64,000 bases of DNA from contig CASFNG010000008.1 in NCBI GenBank assembly GCA_949296075.1, positions 124,001 to 188,000 of the forward strand, written 5' to 3'. This document shows, one piece after another, positions 52,727 through 60,181 of the stretch. Each line of letters starts with the position of its first letter. The stretch's first letter is position 1. Source of the DNA: an uncultured Parabacteroides sp. Its GTDB lineage: Bacteria > Bacteroidota > Bacteroidia > Bacteroidales > Tannerellaceae. A model generated the notes under the pieces. That model did no database searches. It saw only the letters and a program-made list of their open reading frames with translations, and had not been told where the DNA came from. The position numbers and the translations under genes were made by a program.

Positions 52727-54535
52727 TTACAACTCCTTCAGCGCCGCAACCAATCGTTGGTTATCTAATGTACCCCGCACGGCGATTCGGATATACTCCG
52801 ATTGCCGGAACGCCTTTTTCGTCCCGCAATCCTTGATCAAAATGTCGTATGTATCCAGCAACAAGTTCGTCAGCTCCCTCGACGAGTACTTACGCGTCAC
52901 CTCACATAGGAAGTAATTCGCCTGGGAAGGGATCACACGCAAGAAGTCAATCTGCCTCAAATCCGCATAAAAACGCTCACGCTCTCGGATAAATTTCAGG
53001 CAAGCCAACTTGTAATCCTGCTCGTACTTATTGAAAATCTGCATATAGAACTCGGCGAACGAGTTGATATTCCAGATGGATACTTCTTGACGGACTCTCT
53101 CCATCAGCATCATGTTCGAGGTAGCGAGCAATCCCAATCGTAATCCGGGTACTCCATACGACTTGGAAATGCTTTTCACCACCACTAAGTTCGCATATTT
53201 TCCCAATATATCATTCACCAAAAGGGAATTTCTTTCAAAATCGTCGGTAAAATCAACGAACGACTCGTCCACCACCAGTATGATGCCTTTTTCTGTCGCC
53301 CAATCCAACAGCCTGAACACCTCTCCTTTAACGATGAAATTACCGGATGGATTATCCGGATTGATCAGTAAAAGGGACGAGATCTCTTGATTACCGAAAA
53401 AGCGGATCAAATCATCGGCATCGTAAGCGAAATCGGCGTTATCCGGCACATACGCCACGATCTGATCCGGATTCCGGCGATTCGGATATTCCTCAAACGT
53501 GGGATAGATCACACCCATCTTCCCATCGAGCGCTGTCATCAAGCCCTTAATCAACTCTGCGGCCCCGTTCCCCGGGCAGACGTATTCCGGGATAATCCCG
53601 AAATATTTGGCGATAAGCAGGCTATTGACCTTCAGTCCGGAGGGATACTCGCTCAAGAGGACATCAAAATTAGCCCTCATCTCCTTTTTCATCTTCTCCG
53701 TCGGGAAGAAGGGATTCACCAGATAGCAATAATCCAACAAAGAAGGGAAGCGCCAATAGCCTCCATAACGTTTCTGATAGGCGGGCAACTTCTCCCCATT
53801 CTCCGCGAAAATAGACTCAGCGTTATCGAGATCTTGTATATCATCGATCTCATACCATTTCTCACCCGAAAGCGGCAAAGCCTTCAAGTCCGGCTTATCC
53901 AACAAGGCGATCACCCGCAACACCTGCTCGTAATACTCATTACAGCCGACCGCATGGATATAGGCCTCCAAGAAAGGCACATAGTGTGTCCGCGAGAACT
54001 CCTTGCTGAACTTATAGATATTGACCGTCTTATAGTACAGATCCTTATGATCGAAATTAAAAGCCTTCTTGGTTACGAAGTTCAAGATATTATTGTCATT
54101 ATCCAACATCACGACCGTACCATCCATCCAGCTCTCGTACTTCGCCACCAGCGCTATATTAGGATACGGATCACTCAGGATCTTATCGAGCACGGCATCC
54201 TCAAATATCAAATCCGACTCCACCAGCAAGGTGTCGTCTTCCAGCAGCCGCTCTTTCGCCAAGGAAAGAGAATAGATATTGTTGGTCTTGTCGTATACCG
54301 GATTCTCGATATACTCGATAGGCAGCCCCTCATACGAATCCCCGATAAACTCCCGGAGTTCCTTCCCCTTGTAGCCGACGACCATAACGACCCGGCTCAC
54401 GCTCAACTTCCTGAATTGGGATAACGCCCGTTCTATCAAGGTCTGGCCATTCACCCGGATCATACATTTCGTATTGTTCCGGGTCAACTCGCCCAAGCGT
54501 TTTCCCATTCCAGCCGCCAATATGATAACCTGCAT
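52727..54535 (-). CDS. Bifunctional nucleotidyltransferase-PLP aminotransferase/decarboxylase
   Basis: 602 residues, two enzymes in one chain. Residues 1 to about 240 are a LicC/PntC-type nucleotidyltransferase: VIILAAGMGKRLGELTRNNT, KCMIRVNGQTLIERAL and the NNIYSLSLA and VESDLIFED segments. Residues about 255-602 are a fold-type I PLP enzyme of the HisC/CobD kind: CPGNGAAELIKGL, INPDNPSGNF, VVDESFVDF and the Schiff-base lysine Lys458 in SISKSYGVPGLRLG. LicC makes CDP-choline; PntC activates 2-aminoethylphosphonate and in some species carries a fused transaminase. HisC-like partners in Campylobacter capsules make serinol- or ethanolamine-phosphate. I infer that the C-terminal half makes an amino-alcohol phosphate, the N-terminal half activates it with CTP, and LicD in the same operon transfers it. 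Exact chemistry is open. Confidence 0.82.
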   Translation of the reverse strand: MQVIILAAGMGKRLGELTRNNTKCMIRVNGQTLIERALSQFRKLSVSRVVMVVGYKGKELREFIGDSYEGLPIEYIENPVYDKTNNIYSLSLAKERLLEDDTLLVESDLIFEDAVLDKILSDPYPNIALVAKYESWMDGTVVMLDNDNNILNFVTKKAFNFDHKDLYYKTVNIYKFSKEFSRTHYVPFLEAYIHAVGCNEYYEQVLRVIALLDKPDLKALPLSGEKWYEIDDIQDLDNAESIFAENGEKLPAYQKRYGGYWRFPSLLDYCYLVNPFFPTEKMKKEMRANFDVLLSEYPSGLKVNSLLIAKYFGIIPEYVCPGNGAAELIKGLMTALDGKMGVIYPTFEEYPNRRNPDQIVAYVPDNADFAYDADDLIRFFGNQEISSLLLINPDNPSGNFIVKGEVFRLLDWATEKGIILVVDESFVDFTDDFERNSLLVNDILGKYANLVVVKSISKSYGVPGLRLGLLATSNMMLMERVRQEVSIWNINSFAEFYMQIFNKYEQDYKLACLKFIRERERFYADLRQIDFLRVIPSQANYFLCEVTRKYSSRELTNLLLDTYDILIKDCGTKKAFRQSEYIRIAVRGTLDNQRLVAALKEL

Positions 54536-54550
54536 ATTTTTATCTGTTAA

Positions 54551-56173
54551 TTATTTTTCCTTACTTTCCTTATAGGTCTTCACGAGCGCCCTCCACTGCT
54601 CCCGAGCGAACAGGCAACCGATCGGCACGACCAAGGTGAACAAGAACATCCCGATAGCGGCGAACAACTTCCGCGGAGCGACCGGCAACTTCTTCACGTA
54701 CGCCACATCGACCACACGGGCCCGCTGCTTGTTCTGGCCCGTCGCCAAGGCGATCTCCTCACGCTTCTGCAACAAGACCAGATAAACGCCCTGCAAGATC
54801 TCGCGCTGGCGGTTGTAATCCACGTATTGCCGCTCCTGGGTAGGAATACCTCCCATCTTCTCATACAAAGCCTTCTCCTTGTTCTTCAAGTCTTCCACCG
54901 TCATATCCAGACTCTTGCGGGCATTTCCGATCGTCAGGATCACGCTCTCGCGCAACTGATCCACCTGATTGTTCCAAGTCTCGATCAAGGGATTATCCGG
55001 GCTCGATGTCTTCAACAGGCGGGCACGCTCCACCAACGCCTCGTTGTACTTGGTGATGGCGCTACCTTTCTCCCCCTCTTGCGCGGAAAGCAGCATAGGC
55101 ACCAGATTATACCGGTTCTCGGGAGCCTTCACGTAAGCGTCCATCATCTCGATCACCCGGGCCTGCGTCTGCAAGTCGATCAGTTTCACCTGGATCTCCT
55201 TCATCTGATCCACGTAGAATTGCACGTCATATTCAATATCAGTCAGGCGATTCTTCAACTTGTACTCCTCGATCTTGATCTCGATGGCCTGCAAGTTCCT
55301 CGTCACCTCATCGATCCGCCCGTCCAAGAAGGTAAGCGCCTTATCCGTCTCCTCCAACTTGATTCCGCGGGCACGGATATTGTATTCATGGATCAGGGTA
55401 TTCAGCATATCCAAGCCCCGCCGCTTCTCATAGTCGCGGCAAGACAGCTCGATCACGTTCGAAGTCTTCGATGATTCCTCGATCACGAACATATCCAGCA
55501 GATCCTCGGCTACCCAACGGGGCGGGTTCACCTTGACGATCAAGCTGAACGCCTTCCCTATCGAAGCGACACCCGCCGTGTCGTAATCCACCGTAAAACG
55601 ACCTTGCGGCAGCTCCACGACAGCAGGAAGGGAGGTATAGCTGAACGAATAATCCTTCTTGGCGGCTTCCGCGTCCACCTCCACCTTCCCGTCTTTCCCG
55701 ACGGATACATCCAAGGTAACGACGCAGTCCAGCCGATTCATCGTCAGCGTATCCGCGGTAACCCTCAGGGGCGATTCCCCATAGAGCTTGTAGCCGAGAC
55801 TGAACGGCTTGGAATATTCCACGTTGATCCCCAAGTCGAGCACCATTTTCCGGACCAAGTCATTCGAGTTGAGCACCATCAGCTCATCGTCCATATTGAT
55901 CCCGCCCACGTTGGAGCCCCCCAAACCGAACGATTTCATCAGCCCCGCAGCCTCGCCCAAGCCGAAACCGCTACCGGAAGAGATCAAGTCACGCTCGTCT
56001 TGCACCTGTATCGACGCGGCGATCTCGTACGTCTTCGGCACAAGCAGCAAATATAAGAGCGCTCCCACCAACGAGACGGCGAAAGCCGCGGCAAACAGTT
56101 TCCAATAACGTAAATAATAAATAATGATATGTCTTAACCCTATGACCTCTTTATCGTTCGCGTCGTTTACCAT
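54551..56173 (-). CDS. Wzz-type polysaccharide co-polymerase (chain-length determinant)
   Basis: 540 residues. Membrane helices near residues 24-47 and 500-522 flank a large periplasmic region. A coiled-coil part around residues 275-340 and GNVR-type sequence toward the second helix (YVDYNRQREILQGVYLVLLQ, KLPVAPRKL with the conserved Pro) are present. There is no cytoplasmic tyrosine-kinase domain, so it is a PCP without BY-kinase. It controls polymer length and links export to polymerisation. It follows the Wza-like gene by 27 bases. Confidence 0.9.
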   Translation of the reverse strand: MVNDANDKEVIGLRHIIIYYLRYWKLFAAAFAVSLVGALLYLLLVPKTYEIAASIQVQDERDLISSGSGFGLGEAAGLMKSFGLGGSNVGGINMDDELMVLNSNDLVRKMVLDLGINVEYSKPFSLGYKLYGESPLRVTADTLTMNRLDCVVTLDVSVGKDGKVEVDAEAAKKDYSFSYTSLPAVVELPQGRFTVDYDTAGVASIGKAFSLIVKVNPPRWVAEDLLDMFVIEESSKTSNVIELSCRDYEKRRGLDMLNTLIHEYNIRARGIKLEETDKALTFLDGRIDEVTRNLQAIEIKIEEYKLKNRLTDIEYDVQFYVDQMKEIQVKLIDLQTQARVIEMMDAYVKAPENRYNLVPMLLSAQEGEKGSAITKYNEALVERARLLKTSSPDNPLIETWNNQVDQLRESVILTIGNARKSLDMTVEDLKNKEKALYEKMGGIPTQERQYVDYNRQREILQGVYLVLLQKREEIALATGQNKQRARVVDVAYVKKLPVAPRKLFAAIGMFLFTLVVPIGCLFAREQWRALVKTYKESKEK

Positions 56174-56200
56174 AATGCTATCTAAATAAATCCGTATTCT

Positions 56201-57007
56201 TTACTTTTTCGCGATCGCTACTATGACACTCGTGATCACCGACACCGCTGTCAGGATGGTCGATATGATCGTCACGTTATATTGCTGAGCCTGGCTATAA
56301 CGGGCGTTCCGCTTCTTCGCCTTGTTGGGCTCCACATACACCACGTCGTTCTGCTGGAGATAGAAATAGGGAGAGGTGAAGAAGTCGGTGCCGGTCAGGT
56401 CGAGCCGGCCAAATTCCTTCTGCCCGTTCACGTCGCGCACCACCAGCACGTTCGTGCGGTCGGCGTTGATCGTCACGTCGCCCGAGTAGCCGATCGCCTC
56501 CAATACCGTAATCCGGTCGTTCTTCACCGAGAGCCCTCCGGGGCGGGTCACCTCGCCCAATACCATCACCTTGAAGTTGGTGATCCGGACATGTACCAGC
56601 GGATCTTTCACGTACTTCGAGATCTGCTCCTGGAGCGAAGAGCTAAGCTCCTCCTTCGTCATCCCTGCCACGTGTATCCTGCCCAATACCGGGAAGGTGA
56701 TATATCCCTCCTTGTCCACCAAATAAGAATACAACGAGGGCGAAGCCTGCACCGGCTCATCCCCTTGCTGGGTATAAGAGAACATAGGCGGGTTGAAAGG
56801 GGTGACCACTGTCGGATCCCAAGCGCTGACCGTGATATTCAACATATCATCCTGGCAGATCCTCGTATTGTAATTCTGGCTCATCTGGCTTAGCTGCTCC
56901 TGCGTCAACGAGTCGATTCCTTGAAAATAGGCCACGTCTTTAGGGACGGAACAGGCCCCTACCAAGAGCACAAGCGATGCGGCGATCGATGCTAATTTTA
57001 CTCTCAT
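56201..57007 (-). CDS. Polysaccharide export lipoprotein (Wza-like)
   Basis: 268 residues from the ATG at 57007, chosen because MRVKLASIAASLVLLVGAC is a lipoprotein signal with a clear lipobox; the 57103 start lies upstream of the promoter box. The poly_export domain starts DDMLNITVSAWDP and the SLBB-like domain continues with TFPVLGRIHVAGMTKEEL and GEVTRPGGL. The C-terminal hydrophobic helix (TILTAVSVITSVIVAIAK) is typical of Bacteroidetes Wza homologues. It forms the outer-membrane or periplasmic export channel. It is the first gene of the eight-gene operon. Confidence 0.92.
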   Translation of the reverse strand: MRVKLASIAASLVLLVGACSVPKDVAYFQGIDSLTQEQLSQMSQNYNTRICQDDMLNITVSAWDPTVVTPFNPPMFSYTQQGDEPVQASPSLYSYLVDKEGYITFPVLGRIHVAGMTKEELSSSLQEQISKYVKDPLVHVRITNFKVMVLGEVTRPGGLSVKNDRITVLEAIGYSGDVTINADRTNVLVVRDVNGQKEFGRLDLTGTDFFTSPYFYLQQNDVVYVEPNKAKKRNARYSQAQQYNVTIISTILTAVSVITSVIVAIAKK

Positions 57008-57033
57008 AACTTTCGTTTTCTTCAAATAAAGCG

Positions 57034-57041
57034 CAAATATA
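57034..57041 (-). promoter_or_regulatory. -7 box of the polysaccharide operon
   Basis: Minus-strand TATATTTG, an exact TAnnTTTG match, giving a leader of about 21 bases for the export lipoprotein. The spacing to a TTG is poor. No inverted repeats flank it, so a phase-variable promoter is not indicated. Confidence 0.5.
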
Positions 57042-57196
57042 CTACTTTTAGTCCAAATTATCTCTGCCAAGCGCCGGAACATAACGGGTCCCTTACCAAG
57101 CATCCACTCTTAACTATAACGATGCAAAAGTCGTGTTATTGCTGCACGAGCCGGTAAAAGTAGAGGAAGGTTTTCCATTTATTTCCGATTATTGCG

Positions 57197-57204
57197 TATG
57201 TTCG
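57197..57204 (+). promoter_or_regulatory. -7 box of the CvfB-like gene
   Basis: TATGTTCG, a TTCG variant, 24 bases before the ATG at 57229. It lies downstream of the in-frame ORF start at 57133, favouring the later ATG. Confidence 0.4.
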
Positions 57205-57228
57205 CGAAAAACATCAAAAAAGGGAAAT

Positions 57229-58068
57229 ATGGTCGAGATCGGGAAATACAACAGGTTGAGAATCGTGAAATCGGTAGACTTCGGGGTTTATTTGGATGGA
57301 GGGGACGGGACGGAGATCCTGCTTCCGCTCCGCTACGTGCCTAAGGACGCTAAACCGGGCGATGAGGTAGAGGTATTCATCTACCACGACAATGAGGGAA
57401 GGCTGATCGCTACCACCGCACACCCGAAAGCGACCGTGGGCGAGTTCCAGTTCATGGAGGTGAGAGACGTGAACAGCACCGGGGCATTCTTGGATTGGGG
57501 AATCATGAAAGATCTGCTGGTCCCCTACAAGGAGCAGAAGGTGACGATGCGGAAAGGCAAATGGTATCTGGTCTATGTACGATTGGATCACGTGACAGGC
57601 CGCGTCATGGCATCGGCTCGCGTCGAGAAATTCCTGAATAACGTCCCGCCCCGATATGAATACAACCAAGAGGTGGAGCTGCTCGTGGCCGACGAGACAG
57701 AATTGGGCTACAAGGTTATCATCAACAACAGCCATTGGGGACTGGTCTATTACAACGAGGTGTTCCAACGGTTAGAGAAAGGCGAGCGGTTAAAAGGATA
57801 TATCAAGGAGATACGTGACGACGACAAGATCGACGTGAGCCTATCTCCCTTAGGTTACCGGAAGGTAGAGGGGATAGCCGGACGAATATTGGAAACGCTG
57901 AAGGCGGGGAATGGCTTCCTGCCCGTGCACGACAAGAGCGACCCGGACGAGATATACGCCCTGTTCCGGTGTAGCAAGAAGGCCTTCAAGCAGGCGGTCG
58001 GGGCCTTGTACCGGCAACAGCTTATCACGCTGGGCAAAGATGGGATCCGCCTCCTCGAAGAGGAATGA
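57229..58068 (+). CDS. CvfB-like S1 RNA-binding protein
   Basis: 279 residues. Two S1/OB-type units are visible (YNRLRIVKSVDFGVYLDGGD, then FQFMEVRDVNSTGAFLDWGI), followed by a third OB region (LKGYIKEIRDDDKIDVSL) and a C-terminal winged-helix part (SDPDEIYALFRCSKKAFKQA). This is the YitL/CvfB architecture. CvfB affects virulence regulation and translation in Staphylococcus; in Bacteroidetes the role is unknown. It probably binds RNA in the cytoplasm. It precedes the ketopantoate reductase-like gene by 86 bases containing two small hairpins. Confidence 0.9.
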   Translation: MVEIGKYNRLRIVKSVDFGVYLDGGDGTEILLPLRYVPKDAKPGDEVEVFIYHDNEGRLIATTAHPKATVGEFQFMEVRDVNSTGAFLDWGIMKDLLVPYKEQKVTMRKGKWYLVYVRLDHVTGRVMASARVEKFLNNVPPRYEYNQEVELLVADETELGYKVIINNSHWGLVYYNEVFQRLEKGERLKGYIKEIRDDDKIDVSLSPLGYRKVEGIAGRILETLKAGNGFLPVHDKSDPDEIYALFRCSKKAFKQAVGALYRQQLITLGKDGIRLLEEE

Positions 58069-58154
58069 GAATAGATTCCCCATGTTTTCAATAAAACATC
58101 GCCCGGTTTCTTGAAAAAGCCGGGACATTCTTAAAACAACGAACAGCTTATTTT

Positions 58155-59093
58155 ATGGACACTTTACGAATCGCGTTCTCAGGTATCGGGGCGGTAGGAG
58201 GCTACTACGGCGGGATGCTCGCCTCCCGTTACCAAGGGACAGGCAAAGCCGACGTGTTTTTCATCGCCCGAGGGGAGAATTTGCGGGCTATCCGGGAAAA
58301 CGGGTTACAAATCAAGCACGGCAAACGGATAATGCGGACGGCCCCGGCGCTCGCCACGGACAACCCTTCGGAAATCGGACCGGTGGATTACCTGTTCTGC
58401 TGTACGAAGAGCTATGATTTAGAGGAAAATATCCGGCAACTCAAGCCCTTGATCGGCCCTGACACCGTCATTATACCCCTCTTGAACGGTGCCGACATCG
58501 AGGAACGGATACACGCTTCGCTCCCCGGGCAGGAGGTGTGGAAGGGCTGCATCTATATTGGCTCCCGGCTGATAAGCCCGGGGATAGTCGATAAGTTCTC
58601 TCCCAAAGAGCGGCTGTTCTTCGGGAACAAGGAGGCGGACAAGACCCGGCAGGAGCGATTGCTCAAGTTATTGGTCTATGCCCGGATAAACGCGTTCAAC
58701 CCTCCCGATATAGACCTGCGGATCTGGAAGAAATTCTTCATGATCTCCACGGCCGCCACGATCACGAGTTTCTACAACCAGCCGATCGACGAGGTGCTGG
58801 CGCAACATCTCGATATGTTCATCGCCTTAGGCACCGAGCTGAAAAATGTGGCGAACGCCTTGGGAGTCAGCCTTCCCGACGACATCGTGCATACCTCTAT
58901 CGAGGCGCAGAAGATGATGCCAGTGGGATCCACGACCTCCATGCACAGCGATTTCCTTGCCGGCAAGCGAACCGAGCTGGAGTCGTTGACAGGCTACGTG
59001 ATCCGGCAGGCGGAGAAATACGGGATCTCTGTCCCGACCTACCGGTTCATGTACGAGGGATTGTCCCTCTATCCCTATCCCCGGAAAGAATAG
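58155..59093 (+). CDS. panE: Ketopantoate reductase family protein
   Basis: 312 residues. N-terminal NADP-binding motif IAFSGIGAVGGYYGGMLASR, the family block FCCTKSYDLEENI, PLLNGADIEERI, and the C-terminal domain with KKFFMISTAATITSFYNQP, then STTSMHSDFLAGKRTELESL with the substrate-binding Ser and Glu. It would reduce 2-dehydropantoate to pantoate for coenzyme A synthesis. PanE-like proteins sometimes have other substrates, so the symbol is by similarity. Confidence 0.87.
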   Translation: MDTLRIAFSGIGAVGGYYGGMLASRYQGTGKADVFFIARGENLRAIRENGLQIKHGKRIMRTAPALATDNPSEIGPVDYLFCCTKSYDLEENIRQLKPLIGPDTVIIPLLNGADIEERIHASLPGQEVWKGCIYIGSRLISPGIVDKFSPKERLFFGNKEADKTRQERLLKLLVYARINAFNPPDIDLRIWKKFFMISTAATITSFYNQPIDEVLAQHLDMFIALGTELKNVANALGVSLPDDIVHTSIEAQKMMPVGSTTSMHSDFLAGKRTELESLTGYVIRQAEKYGISVPTYRFMYEGLSLYPYPRKE

Positions 59094-59100
59094 GGGTATA

Positions 59101-59160
59101 AAAAAACGTTGCCGCGACGACTTCCCGCCAAATTGATAGCAGGAAGTGATCGCGGCAACG
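59101..59160. terminator. Bidirectional terminator between panE and manA
   Basis: Stem of 11 bp (59107-59117 with 59150-59160) and an inner 5-bp stem CTTCC/GGAAG, preceded by an A run (minus-strand T run) and followed by CCTTTT. It serves the two converging genes. Confidence 0.85.
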
Positions 59161-59183
59161 CCTTTTATCGCTCTATCGTTCGC

Positions 59184-60161
59184 TTATTGCCCGATATAGG
59201 TCTCCATGAACTTCGCGCCCGGCGCAGGTGTTATTTTCACCTCCTTCGCGCTCGCCGGTATCAAGATGGTCTGCCCTTGATGCACGCTAAGCTCATGTCC
59301 CTCATTGTCACGGATCGAGGCATTCCCTTCCATGCAAATATAGACCACAAAAGAGTCCAACCCCGAGAAATCACGAGTCATGGGCTTGTCAAGATCCAGC
59401 AGGTTCGTCGTGAAATACTTGCAATCCGCCAGCTCCACCGCGGCGTTCGCCTGTGCCTCATAAGAGGTACGATAGTCCGGATACAAGGTATAATCGATCG
59501 CGTCTTTCGCCAGCTCCGTATGCAACTCGCGCCCCTTACCGTTCGCGTCCTTGCGATTGTAGTCATAAATACGGTAGGTGATGTTGCTCGTCTGTTGGAT
59601 CTCGGCGATGAAGCATCCCGCCCCGATCGCGTGCACCCGTCCGGCAGGCAGGAAGAATACGTCGCCCGGACGCACGTCATACCGACGCAACACATCCATG
59701 ATCGTATTGTCTTCCACACGTTTCACGTACTCATCCGCGTCGATCTGCTTGGAGAAACCGGAGTAAAGAGCGGCCCCTTCAGCAGCCTTTATCACATACC
59801 ACATCTCCGTCTTCCCGAACGAGTTATGACGTTTCTTCGCTAATTCATCATTGGGGTGCACCTGGATAGAGAGATTGTCGCGGGCATCGATGAACTTGAT
59901 AAGTAAAGGAAACGTCGTCCCGAAACGCTCCATTACCTTACCGCCCAACAACTCTTTTCCATAAGTACGGATCAGCTCATCCAGCGATTGGCCTTCCAGC
60001 TCCCCATTATCGACGATCGAGTAGTTACCCTCAACGTGAGAAAGTTCCCAACTCTCGCCCACCCCATTCTCAATTGGCGTAATCCCTTTGAACGGGCAAA
60101 TATCGGAACCGCCCCAAATCACCTTCTTGAGGATCGGTTTAAATGTAAATGGATATAACAT
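59184..60161 (-). CDS. manA: Mannose-6-phosphate isomerase, type I
   Basis: 325 residues, the short class I form. Metal-site features: SIQVHPNDELAKKRHNSFG then KTEMWYVI, and FFLPAGRVHAIGAGCFIAEI with the second His and Glu. It interconverts mannose-6-P and fructose-6-P, feeding GDP-mannose or glycolysis. It starts 20 bases after the glgB stop on the same strand, so they share a transcript linking mannose metabolism to glycogen synthesis. Confidence 0.93.
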   Translation of the reverse strand: MLYPFTFKPILKKVIWGGSDICPFKGITPIENGVGESWELSHVEGNYSIVDNGELEGQSLDELIRTYGKELLGGKVMERFGTTFPLLIKFIDARDNLSIQVHPNDELAKKRHNSFGKTEMWYVIKAAEGAALYSGFSKQIDADEYVKRVEDNTIMDVLRRYDVRPGDVFFLPAGRVHAIGAGCFIAEIQQTSNITYRIYDYNRKDANGKGRELHTELAKDAIDYTLYPDYRTSYEAQANAAVELADCKYFTTNLLDLDKPMTRDFSGLDSFVVYICMEGNASIRDNEGHELSVHQGQTILIPASAKEVKITPAPGAKFMETYIGQ

Positions 60162-60181
60162 AATTAGTTTTGTATATATGT

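Noticed and set aside
53387..54424. 345-codon open frame on the plus strand
   Set aside because: It is antisense to the fused nucleotidyltransferase, is rich in His/Ile/Arg typical of shadow frames, and shows no domain motifs.
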